DNA from: an uncultured Paracoccaceae bacterium
Lineage (GTDB): Bacteria > Pseudomonadota > Alphaproteobacteria > Rhodobacterales > Rhodobacteraceae
NCBI GenBank assembly: GCA_913043905.1
Contig: CAJWNQ010000002.1
Coordinates: 1 to 64,000, forward strand
DNA: 64,000 nt
Reading direction: 5' to 3'
Shown here: one piece after another, positions 50,520 to 58,641 of the stretch
How positions within the stretch are numbered: the first letter of the stretch is position 1
Layout: every line of letters begins with the position of its first letter
Made by a program: the position numbers and the translations under genes
The notes under the pieces: model-generated
What the model saw: the letters and a program-made list of their open reading frames with translations, nothing else
Database searches by the model: none
What the model was told of the DNA's origin: nothing

Positions 50520-50758
50520 AAGTCATTACACAAAATTGATATATTATGAGTTATTGATGCTATCAGCGACAATGTAAGAAGATGTTTGTGTAAAAAAATC
50601 CTATGATTTTACATGATTAATTTATTTTCTTTATTGGGTTGTTAATTTTTATGCCGAAGTGCCAAACCATCAATCGATGGTTTCAAAAAACTATAAATAT
50701 AGCTAACCTAATGTTTATAGCTAATAGTTTAATCAAATTTACTAAGGAATAATTAAGA

Positions 50759-52192
50759 ATGAGCCATGTGTTAGAAAATCTACCTTGGATTGGGTTTGCG
50801 ATGCTTTCCTTATTAATTCTATTTTTGAATCGAAAAAAAGCAGATGGTTCTTTAGTTCCTAATGGTCAAACTAAAACTTTAGAAAACAAAATTCTTGAAT
50901 TTGAAGTTAAAATACTGGCTGTAGGTTCGGCTGCCTCAAAATTTGAGGCATTAGCTGAAGAACGAAAGACTGAAATAAGCAGATTAAACGAAGACCTTTC
51001 AAAGTTACGCAATAAACTGGAATATGAAAATGAACAGAAAACTAGTCTATCAAACAAAATATCAGAGTTAAATGCACAAAGTTTAGCAGAAAAAAAGTCT
51101 TCTGAAGAAAAAATTCAAATTTTGTCACAGCTGCGTGATGATATGGAATCTAAATTCAAAGAACTTGCAACAGAAGCTTTGAAGGTTCAGGGTGAAAGCT
51201 TTTCTAAGGCAAATATTGAAAAGTTAGAAGCTACGCTAACTCCCCTAAAAGAGCATGTCGGGCATTTTGAAAAAGAATTGCGCCAGGTCAATGAGCAAAC
51301 TATTAAAGATAGAGAGCATTTGAAGGCTGAAATAAGCCAACTATCAAAACAATCTGAAAAAATATCTCATGATGCAATAGCACTGACGAAAGCATTAAAG
51401 GGAGATACCCAGATGCAAGGTGCTTGGGGTGAAATGATTTTAGAGAGCATTCTCGAAAAATCAGGTTTACGTAAAGGCGAAGAGTATGAAACTCAAGTTA
51501 ATAGAACAGGCTTGGATGGTGAACGATTACGGCCTGACGTGGTAGTCAATTTACCTGGCGGCAAAACATTAGTTATTGATAGTAAAGTTTCTTTGGTTGC
51601 TTACACAGATGCGGTAAATGCAGAAAATGATTTTGATGCTATAGCAGCAAGGAAAAGGCATATAGTATCTCTTAGAAATCATATTAATGGATTATCTGCT
51701 AAGGGGTATCAATTGGCAGAAAGTTCCTCAGTTGATTATGTAATTCTTTTTGTCCCTATTGAGGGTGCATTGTCAGAAGCTTTACGTGAAGATGGTAAAA
51801 TAACTGAATTCGCTTTGGAGAAAAATATTACGATAGCGACACCAACGACACTGATGATGGCACTAAAAACTATTTCTAATGTTTGGGACGTTGAACGCCG
51901 AAATAAAAATGCTGAGTTAATAGCAAGCCGTGCTGGAAAACTTTATGATAAGGTAAGTGGTTTTGTGCAAAATATGGAAAAAGTTGGAGAAAAGTTAACT
52001 CAAGCACAAGATTCATATGATGTAGCATTTGGTCAACTTTCAAAAGGACGTGGTAATGTCTTATCTCAAGTTGAAAATTTGAAAACACTTGGTGCTAAAA
52101 CATCAAAGTCCATTGACGCAGACTATGACGTATCTAGCAATTTTGATGATGAGCTTATTGAAAGTAAAAAAGCTACAAAAGATAGTAATTAA
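50759..52192 (+). CDS. rmuC: DNA recombination protein RmuC
   Basis: RmuC limits inversions at short inverted repeats in E. coli and contains a PD-(D/E)XK-like nuclease domain. The 477-residue protein has an N-terminal membrane segment (about residues 8-24), a long coiled coil (about 40-210), and the nuclease domain with MQGAWGEMILESILEKSGLRKGEEYETQ, GERLRPDVVVNLPGGKTLVIDSKVSLVAY and YVILFVPIEGAL. It follows the tRNA after 239 bases of AT-rich sequence. Confidence 0.93.
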   Translation: MSHVLENLPWIGFAMLSLLILFLNRKKADGSLVPNGQTKTLENKILEFEVKILAVGSAASKFEALAEERKTEISRLNEDLSKLRNKLEYENEQKTSLSNKISELNAQSLAEKKSSEEKIQILSQLRDDMESKFKELATEALKVQGESFSKANIEKLEATLTPLKEHVGHFEKELRQVNEQTIKDREHLKAEISQLSKQSEKISHDAIALTKALKGDTQMQGAWGEMILESILEKSGLRKGEEYETQVNRTGLDGERLRPDVVVNLPGGKTLVIDSKVSLVAYTDAVNAENDFDAIAARKRHIVSLRNHINGLSAKGYQLAESSSVDYVILFVPIEGALSEALREDGKITEFALEKNITIATPTTLMMALKTISNVWDVERRNKNAELIASRAGKLYDKVSGFVQNMEKVGEKLTQAQDSYDVAFGQLSKGRGNVLSQVENLKTLGAKTSKSIDADYDVSSNFDDELIESKKATKDSN

Positions 52193-52204
52193 ATATATTT
52201 AGTT

Positions 52205-52549
52205 TTAATTAGAATCCACAATAAATATATCGTATGCTTTGAGAGCTTTAGCGCTAAATGCGTAAGATGGTCCGCCACCCATATAAGTAGCCATTTCTAA
52301 TGCTTCACAAAGTTCTTCACGTCTAATGCCTAAGCGAACTAACGATCGAACATGAAAGCCAATACAGCTGTCACAGCGTGTTGCTACGGCAATTCCAAGA
52401 GCTATAAGTTCTTTTGTTTTTTCACTGAGTGCACCATCTGATTTGGCAGTTTGTCCCATTAGTCCAAAACCTTTGGCTGTCTGGGGGATTTCTTTTGAAA
52501 ATAAAGCTAAATTCTCTTCAGTTTCGTGCATAAATTTTTTCCAATCCAT
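52205..52549 (-). CDS. AhpD-like carboxymuconolactone decarboxylase family protein
   Basis: A 114-residue all-helical protein with the AhpD/CMD redox motif CDSC-x3-H (C59, C62, H66), typical of peroxidase-associated disulfide proteins. The start is set at MDWKKFM because AAGGA lies 7 bases upstream; an in-frame ATG 24 bases earlier would overlap the permease gene. It is last in the minus-strand run ATPase-permease-AhpD-like. A role in thiol or peroxide handling is plausible, but the substrate is unknown. Confidence 0.83.
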   Translation of the reverse strand: MDWKKFMHETEENLALFSKEIPQTAKGFGLMGQTAKSDGALSEKTKELIALGIAVATRCDSCIGFHVRSLVRLGIRREELCEALEMATYMGGGPSYAFSAKALKAYDIFIVDSN

Positions 52550-52559
52550 ACTTGTATCC

Positions 52560-53318
52560 TTATTGTCGTTCATCTGATCCCATGTGGCGTTCCAGCCAAC
52601 GTACGCCTGCGCTTATTATTAATACAAGTACTAGGTATTCCAGTATAAGAAGTGAATAGAGCTCCAGCGGCCTATACTCGGTAACTACAAGTTCGTTTGC
52701 ACGTCGTGTTAATTCTTGCATTCCAATTACAGATGCAAAAGCGCTCATTTTAACTATGTAAATGAATTGATTGGCAAGTGGTGGCAGAATACGGCGTATA
52801 GCTTGTGGTAAAATTACATACCGCATGGACTGGGCATAACTTAGTCCTATAGTTTGTGAAGCTTCAGCTTGACCTCTAGCAATAGATTGAATGCCTGATC
52901 GGTAAATTTCTGCAGTAAATGCACTATCCGAAATGGCTAAAGTTATAACTGCACCCCAAAATGGATCGATAGGAATATTAAGACCCATTGATTTGAAAAT
53001 AATTGGTAAACCATAAAAAACCCAGAATAACATTGGTAGTAATGGTATTGATCTAATTAGTTCCACATAAACTCTGTTAACAATGCGCCAGACCCGCTTG
53101 GATGATTGCCCAGGTAAAGCAACAACTAGCCCTAGTGTTATTGAAATAACTGCAGCAGTTACTGAAATAAGTATCGTATTTCCCATTCCGGATACTAAAA
53201 ATTTTATGTTTATCCATCCTGAAGGTGTGTTCGGGTTAATAACATACCAACCCCAAATATCGGAAGTACAACTGCAAAGTCCAAGCAATGCAAAAAGTGA
53301 AAGGCAGAGTTTTTTCAT
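52560..53318 (-). CDS. Polar amino-acid-type ABC transporter permease with lipobox-like N-terminus
   Basis: A 252-residue HisMQ/GlnP-type permease. After a short N-terminal hydrophobic segment come about five spans; the EAA loop is EIYRSGIQSIARGQAEASQTIGL and the segment LPQAIRRILPPLANQFIYIVK is standard. The N-terminus reads LFALLGLCSC, resembling a lipoprotein signal (L-G-L-C), unusual for a permease. It is preceded 7 bases away by its ATPase gene. Only one permease gene is present, so it probably forms a homodimer. Confidence 0.88.
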   Translation of the reverse strand: MKKLCLSLFALLGLCSCTSDIWGWYVINPNTPSGWINIKFLVSGMGNTILISVTAAVISITLGLVVALPGQSSKRVWRIVNRVYVELIRSIPLLPMLFWVFYGLPIIFKSMGLNIPIDPFWGAVITLAISDSAFTAEIYRSGIQSIARGQAEASQTIGLSYAQSMRYVILPQAIRRILPPLANQFIYIVKMSAFASVIGMQELTRRANELVVTEYRPLELYSLLILEYLVLVLIISAGVRWLERHMGSDERQ

Positions 53319-53325
53319 ATTCTTA

Positions 53326-54066
53326 TTAATGCTTTAAAATTTGGTTTAAAAATGTTTGGCAGCGCTGGGTCTTTGGGGAATTAAAAAAGTTTTCAGTTAA
53401 AGCTTGTTCAACTATTTGGCCTTGGTCCATGAATAAGACTTTATCGGCAACTTTACGTGCAAAGCCCATTTCATGAGTAACAACTACCATAGTCATCCCA
53501 TCATTTGCCAGTTCTACCATTACATCTAAAACTTCAGAAATCATTTCTGGATCAAGTGCTGAGGTAGGTTCATCAAATAGCATTACCTTAGGTTCCATGC
53601 ATAGAGACCGAGCTATTGCAACCCGTTGCTGTTGGCCGCCAGAAAGTTGTGAAGGCATTTTTTGTGCCTGATCCGTAATTCGAACACGCTCTAGATAGTG
53701 TAGAGCAATCTCAACAGCTTTTTGGCGGCTCTGTCTTTGAGCTTTCATTGGGCCTAAAATAAGGTTTTCCATGACAGTGAGGTGTGGAAAAAGATTGAAC
53801 TGCTGAAACACCATTCCTATGTCACCTTGAATTGATGCTACAGATTTAGAGTTATTTGTTAATTCTTTTCCATCTAATAAAATAGTGCCACTTTGGTGTT
53901 TTTCTAATTTATTAATGCAACGAACAACTGTTGATTTTCCTGAACCTGACGGCCCACAAATTACAACCTTTTCACCTTTGTTTACTGTCAGGTTAATATT
54001 TTTAAGAGCATGAAAATCATCAAACCATTTATTCAAGTTTTTTAGCTCTATAGCGGTATTGGGCAT
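53326..54066 (-). CDS. Polar amino-acid-type ABC transporter ATP-binding protein
   Basis: A 246-residue ATPase of the GlnQ/HisP group with Walker [10 protein letters not shown] (38-46), LSGGQQQR, Walker [14 protein letters not shown] and [11 protein letters not shown]. First gene of the minus-strand unit, divergent from the binding-protein gene that starts 106 bases away. Confidence 0.92.
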   Translation of the reverse strand: MPNTAIELKNLNKWFDDFHALKNINLTVNKGEKVVICGPSGSGKSTVVRCINKLEKHQSGTILLDGKELTNNSKSVASIQGDIGMVFQQFNLFPHLTVMENLILGPMKAQRQSRQKAVEIALHYLERVRITDQAQKMPSQLSGGQQQRVAIARSLCMEPKVMLFDEPTSALDPEMISEVLDVMVELANDGMTMVVVTHEMGFARKVADKVLFMDQGQIVEQALTENFFNSPKTQRCQTFLNQILKH

Positions 54067-54171
54067 CTTTTACCTGAAGGTTTGTATTTACTTGTTTAAC
54101 ATCCGAGCTACTTTAAATAAATCATAAGTTCAAGCACAAGCAAGAGCATAATTTCCAAACAGGAGAAGAAG

Positions 54172-54942
54172 ATGAATAAGTTTTTCAAAACAGCTGCTAT
54201 TGCAGTACTAGGGCTAACACTGTCAGGTGCGGCAAATGCGCAATCTGCCTTAAATGAAATTTTAAGTTCAGGTGTGTTGAAGGTGGGAACAACGGGTGAT
54301 TGGAACCCAATGACAGTACGTGACCCTGCAACTAATACTTATAAAGGTTTTGATATAGATATCATGACTGAACTTGCATCAGACCTTGGAGTAGAGCTTG
54401 AGTTTGTGCCGACAGATTGGAAGACATTGGTAAACGGTGTTGTGGCTGGCCAGTACCATGTCACTGGATCAGCATCGATTTCACCAGCAAGAATGAAGGC
54501 TGCAGGTTTTTCAGAAAGCTATATTTCAGTTGAGATTGTTCCATTTACTGGTAAAGAAAATGCTGGAAAATTTGATGGTCACGATTCAATTAATCAACCG
54601 GGTGTAAAAATTGCAACAACACTTGGAACAACCTTTGAAAAGTTAGTGCGGGCATGGTATCCCAAAGCTGACATAAAAGTAGTAGAAGCACCAGCGCGAG
54701 GCTACCAAGAAGTTTTATCTGGCCGAGCTGATGTGTTTATTACATCAAATATTGAAGGGTCAACCCTTGAAGAAAAATTTGGCGTTGTTCGTGTGAAAGG
54801 TGCTGAAGCACGCTCCCCAACACCGATTGCAATGATTTTACCTCAAACTGATCAAGTTTGGATTAACTATGTTAATAATTGGGTAAAAGTTAAAAAGGCC
54901 AAAGGATTTTTTGAAAAAAATAAGGCTAAATGGGGTCTATAA
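54172..54942 (+). CDS. Family-3 periplasmic substrate-binding protein
   Basis: A 256-residue secreted binding protein. The signal peptide is MNKFFKTAAIAVLGLTLSGAANA, cleaved after ANA. The mature part has the SBP_bac_3 layout: LKVGTTGDWNPMTVRDPATNTYKGFDIDI, DWKTLVNGVVAGQYHV and GYQEVLSGRADVFI. The pattern resembles PheC/cyclohexadienyl-dehydratase-like binding proteins. It is divergent from its likely permease and ATPase partners. The ligand could be an amino acid or another small zwitterion; this cannot be told from sequence. Shine-Dalgarno AGGAGAAGA. Confidence 0.9.
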   Translation: MNKFFKTAAIAVLGLTLSGAANAQSALNEILSSGVLKVGTTGDWNPMTVRDPATNTYKGFDIDIMTELASDLGVELEFVPTDWKTLVNGVVAGQYHVTGSASISPARMKAAGFSESYISVEIVPFTGKENAGKFDGHDSINQPGVKIATTLGTTFEKLVRAWYPKADIKVVEAPARGYQEVLSGRADVFITSNIEGSTLEEKFGVVRVKGAEARSPTPIAMILPQTDQVWINYVNNWVKVKKAKGFFEKNKAKWGL

Positions 54943-54945
54943 ATC

Positions 54946-54982
54946 TATTAATGGCAGGAGTATAATTCTCCTGCCATTAATA
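54946..54982 (+). terminator. Perfect hairpin between the convergent binding-protein and oxidoreductase genes
   Basis: A 15-bp perfect stem TATTAATGGCAGGAG/CTCCTGCCATTAATA with a TATAATT loop follows the binding-protein stop by 3 bases. Because the neighbours converge and the stem is symmetrical, it could terminate both. The U-run on the plus side is broken (TTGTTAAAAAATTTTT). Confidence 0.65.
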
Positions 54983-55015
54983 TTGTTAAAAAATTTTTAT
55001 AGATTTTAAATTTAA

Positions 55016-57061
55016 TTAAAGATCTTTTACCAATCTTAATGCATCATAAATTGCTGCATGAGTATTGCGTGCAGACACTGCATCACCAATACGAAACAAT
55101 TGAAATATCCCGTTACAGTTTCGTATTAAGGTTTGGGGCGTACCATTAATTAATGCATCATAATCAACCGCACCGTAATTTTTACTAAGTGGTTTTAACT
55201 CGAAGTATAAATCATCAAGTGGCATTGTCCCATAGTTTATCACTATTTGATCATAGCTTTGTTGCTGTGAGAAATTACTATAATCAGTTCCAATAGTTGC
55301 CATTAGTTTATTCCCAGCACGCTTCACATCTAGTAGGCGGCGTGTAACTGTAAATGTGACATCCTTGTCTTGAAGTGAGCGCATATAGGGCACTAAATTC
55401 ATTGCCATTATCTCGGGTGAAAAAGTACGATCTGGCGTCATAATTTCTACTTTTGCACCTGCATTTGCTGCAATCTCTGCTGCTTGAAGAGCTGGATGAT
55501 CACCACTTTCATCATAAATTAATATATTATCGGCAGGTTTTACATCGCCTGCAATAATATCCCAAGCAGTGACAACATGATCAGTATCGTTACTACTTTC
55601 AAATAATTCAGTGTTTGGCATGCCACCTGTAGCAACGATTACTATGTCTGGATTTAATGCTGATATATTACTTATTTCACCCCAAGTATTAAAATGAAAC
55701 TCTACATCGCGGGCTGCACATTGGGACATACGCCAATCAATAATAGAAATCATCTCTCGCCTGCGTGGGCTTTGGGCAGCTAGGCGAATTTGTCCCCCAG
55801 GGTCAGGCTGGGCTTCAAATACGATTACTTTATGACCTCGTTCAGCCGCTACACGTGCTGCTTCTAAACCTGCGGGGCCAGCGCCTATTATTACAATCTT
55901 ACGTAATATTGGTGCAGTCAAAATTTCGTGGGGCATAGTTAATTCACGACCTGTAGCTGGGTTGTGAATACACAAAGCATCACCAGCTTGGTAGATGCGG
56001 TCAAGACAATATGTAGCTCCAACACATGGGCGAATATCACTTTCACGGCCTTCAATAATCTTTTTAACTATATGGGGATCAGCCATATGAGCACGGGTCA
56101 TTCCAACCATATCTAGAAGCCCATTTTCAATTGCATGCCGTGCGGTTGCTACATCTGGAATTCTAGATGCGTGAAAGGTTGGCATCCCTGTAACTTTTCT
56201 AACTTCGCCAGCAAAGTCTAAGTGTGGTGCGCTTGGCATTCCTTGAACTGGTATTAAGTCGGTCATAGCTGGATCTGTATGTATGCGACCTCTATTTACA
56301 TTAAGAAAATCTAATTGTCCTGATGCCGCTAATATTTTGGATATCTCAAGGCCATCTTTAGCAGAGATACCTCCTTTTTGCATTTCATCTGCAGTATAGC
56401 GAAATCCAATTATAAATCTATTTCCAACTCGTTTACGAATTGCCCCTAATACATCCATTGGAAATAGCATGCGGTTTTCTAATGTATCTGCACCGTATGG
56501 CCCAACAAGATCGTTTGTTAGTGGTGACCAAAATTGATCCATTAAATGGCCACTTACTTGTAATTCAATACCATCCATACCCCCGGCCTTCATGCGTTCA
56601 GCTGCATCAGCGAAGTCACTGATGATGCGTTCAATATCCCAATCTTCGATTAATTTAGGAAACGCTCTGTGCGCGGGTTCACGGTGTTTTGACGATGAAA
56701 CTGAAGGTAACCAGTCGTGCTTATTCCAGTTTGTTCGTCTCCCTAAGTGAGTAAGTTGTATCATGACAGCGCATCCATGTTCATGACATCCATCAGTGAG
56801 GTTCTGAATCCACGGAACTACTTCATCTTTATAGGCTAAAACGTTATTGAATACAGGTGGGCTATCTTTAGAAACAGCAGCGGAACCTGCCGTCATGGCG
56901 AGGGCAATTCCAGCTTTAGCTCTTTCTTCGTGATAGGCTCTATAGCGCTCTTTAGGCATGCCATCTTCTGGATAAGCAGGTTCATGACTTGTTGTCATAA
57001 TGCGATTTTTTAAAGTTAGATGTTTTAGCTGGTAAGGCTGGAGTAGTGGATCACTGGACAT
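55016..57061 (-). CDS. NADH:flavin oxidoreductase/NAD(P)-reductase fusion (OYE-TMADH-like)
   Basis: A 681-residue protein of the 2,4-dienoyl-CoA reductase/trimethylamine dehydrogenase class, which includes dimethylglycine and N-methylproline demethylases. It has an N-terminal FMN-binding TIM barrel (about 5-335) with MTTSHEPAYPEDGMPKERYRAYHEERAKAG, an Fe-S linker (about 345-365), and a C-terminal FAD/NAD domain with GAGPAG (393-398). The Fe-S region shows only three cysteines, C346, C352 and C364, where the family normally has four. The chosen ATG is 57061; an in-frame GTG lies 6 bases upstream and no strong Shine-Dalgarno is seen. It lies 267 bases downstream of dmdA on the same strand. A methylated amine or sulfonium substrate is possible; the true substrate is unknown. 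Confidence 0.82.
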   Translation of the reverse strand: MSSDPLLQPYQLKHLTLKNRIMTTSHEPAYPEDGMPKERYRAYHEERAKAGIALAMTAGSAAVSKDSPPVFNNVLAYKDEVVPWIQNLTDGCHEHGCAVMIQLTHLGRRTNWNKHDWLPSVSSSKHREPAHRAFPKLIEDWDIERIISDFADAAERMKAGGMDGIELQVSGHLMDQFWSPLTNDLVGPYGADTLENRMLFPMDVLGAIRKRVGNRFIIGFRYTADEMQKGGISAKDGLEISKILAASGQLDFLNVNRGRIHTDPAMTDLIPVQGMPSAPHLDFAGEVRKVTGMPTFHASRIPDVATARHAIENGLLDMVGMTRAHMADPHIVKKIIEGRESDIRPCVGATYCLDRIYQAGDALCIHNPATGRELTMPHEILTAPILRKIVIIGAGPAGLEAARVAAERGHKVIVFEAQPDPGGQIRLAAQSPRRREMISIIDWRMSQCAARDVEFHFNTWGEISNISALNPDIVIVATGGMPNTELFESSNDTDHVVTAWDIIAGDVKPADNILIYDESGDHPALQAAEIAANAGAKVEIMTPDRTFSPEIMAMNLVPYMRSLQDKDVTFTVTRRLLDVKRAGNKLMATIGTDYSNFSQQQSYDQIVINYGTMPLDDLYFELKPLSKNYGAVDYDALINGTPQTLIRNCNGIFQLFRIGDAVSARNTHAAIYDALRLVKDL

Positions 57062-57067
57062 TTTCAC

Positions 57068-57328
57068 TAGCTTTTCTGCAAAATTGACTAATATATAAAA
57101 TAAAGCCTAAGCAAATTTTAGCATAAGTCTATTATGAAAACGGCAAGAATAATGTCGTTAACTTTAAAAAATAAATAATATTTGTGATAATTATTAATAG
57201 TTCTGGAATGTATTTTGCATTGGCTATTTCAAATAAATCTATTTGCATAATTTCATTGAGGTCATAATGCACCTAATAAGCTAATATCTTTACTTGATAT
57301 AATAAATTTTATTCATAAATAAACAAAA
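57068..57328 (-). other. Spacer between dmdA and the oxidoreductase gene
   Basis: These 261 bases are AT-rich with no ORF and no convincing terminator in the minus direction. It may carry a separate promoter for the oxidoreductase; I see no clear -35/-10 pair. Confidence 0.4.
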
Positions 57329-58474
57329 TTATGAGTAAAGCGCTTCATTAGCCTGAACTCGTTTCAAGAGTGTACCAACTTCACAAATTATTCCGTTACG
57401 AAAGCCTTGAGCAGACTCAACTATTACCTTGGCTCCATCGTGCGCGTGCTCAGCAGAAATCATAGTAAAACCAATGTTGCCAATATAATCAGGAGAGTAA
57501 ACTGCAGATGTTAGAGTGCCAACTTTCTGGCCGTCTACCATTACGGCTTCTGGCATTGCTACGGGTGTCATTTCCACACCGTCCATTTCAATTCCCATTA
57601 GACGTTTCTCTACGCCTGTATTTCGCTGATCAATTAAGGCTTGTTTACCAATAAAATTTGAATCACCATCTAGATTAATAAACTTTTCTAATCCAATTTC
57701 TAAAGGCGTATCTTCACGGTTCATGTCGTTGCCATATGACAGTAAACCACTTTCAATACGTTCGATTAGATTTGGGCAACCTGGACGAATATTATATTTT
57801 TCGCCTTTCTCCCAAATAGCATCCCATAGGTCACCACCAAGATTAGAATCATCTAAATAAATTTCAAAGCCACCTTGTTTGGAATATCCAGCACGAGCTA
57901 TGTTTAACATTCGGCCCTTAAATGGGAATGCCTTGAAGTGGAAAAATCTTATATTTCGAATGTCTTCTCCAAATACGTCGACCAATAGATCTTCTGACAT
58001 TGGGCCCTGTATTGCCAGTGGAGAAACATCAGGTTCACAAATATCAACATCTAGATCTAATCCCAATGAAATTCCCTGTACCCAGAGAAGAAGATCACTA
58101 TCAGCAATAGAAAACCAATATTTATCATTAGCCAAACGTAATGCAACAGGGTCATTAATCATTTTACCATTTTGGTCACAAACTGGTGCGTAATAAGAAC
58201 GTCCAACTTGGGCTTTACTTAAGTCGCGCGCTGAAATCATACATGCTAATTTGTGCGCATCAGGGCCCTCTATTTGAACTTGACGTTCAACGGCAACATC
58301 CCAGATCTGCACATATTTTTTTAAGTGACTATAGTCCTCACGAAGGCCTTCAAATGTTGTTGGCAATAGCATATGATTATAAACAGTAAAGCCAGAAACA
58401 CCTAAAGCAGTAACGCGTGAAGTGTAGGGTGTCGCTCGTAGGCGCCGCGACGGGAAAAGCATTGCACCAGACAT
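57329..58474 (-). CDS. dmdA: Dimethylsulfoniopropionate demethylase DmdA
   Basis: DmdA transfers a methyl group from DMSP to tetrahydrofolate, giving 3-methylmercaptopropionate, and belongs to the GcvT fold family. The 381-residue protein matches the DmdA pattern I remember from marine alphaproteobacteria through blocks spread along its length: TPYTSRV (residues 15-21), FTVYNHMLLP, the WDVAVERQVQI strand, RDLSK, YYAP, SIADSD, SKQGGFEIY, CPNLIERIESGLLSYGND and a C-terminal GcvT barrel part. A paralogous aminomethyltransferase or other GcvT relative is the main alternative, but the shared VYNHMLLP and IADSD blocks favour DmdA. Good Shine-Dalgarno GGGAGGATT. It is divergent from metY. Confidence 0.88.
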   Translation of the reverse strand: MSGAMLFPSRRLRATPYTSRVTALGVSGFTVYNHMLLPTTFEGLREDYSHLKKYVQIWDVAVERQVQIEGPDAHKLACMISARDLSKAQVGRSYYAPVCDQNGKMINDPVALRLANDKYWFSIADSDLLLWVQGISLGLDLDVDICEPDVSPLAIQGPMSEDLLVDVFGEDIRNIRFFHFKAFPFKGRMLNIARAGYSKQGGFEIYLDDSNLGGDLWDAIWEKGEKYNIRPGCPNLIERIESGLLSYGNDMNREDTPLEIGLEKFINLDGDSNFIGKQALIDQRNTGVEKRLMGIEMDGVEMTPVAMPEAVMVDGQKVGTLTSAVYSPDYIGNIGFTMISAEHAHDGAKVIVESAQGFRNGIICEVGTLLKRVQANEALYS

Positions 58475-58539
58475 TTATAATCCTCCCAATGTGATTAAAT
58501 CAATTTTATTTGCTTTGCGCTGGATTGAAGATTCGATCA

Positions 58540-58568
58540 ATTGTAACGTTAGGTCACTTCTAAAGCAA
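58540..58568 (-). promoter_or_regulatory. Possible dmdA promoter
   Basis: On the minus strand, TTGCTT (58568-58563) and TACAAT (58545-58540) are separated by exactly 17 bases, 65 bases upstream of the dmdA start. The -35 is weak and the -10 is good. The 167-base divergent region also serves metY. Confidence 0.4.
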
Positions 58569-58641
58569 AAATGTAGGGTCTCTTGACATAAGGCACTCTG
58601 AGTAGGCATGCGTGTTCAATAAGAATTAGTTGGAGAATAAT

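Noticed and set aside
58583-58605. TTGACA at 58583 as a metY promoter
   Set aside because: No acceptable -10 occurs 16-18 bases downstream (sequence reads GCATGC), so I did not list it as a promoter.
58475-58641. A SAM riboswitch upstream of metY
   Set aside because: metY genes of marine alphaproteobacteria can carry SAM-II or SAM-V switches, but I could not match the pseudoknot core by eye. A covariance-model search would settle it.
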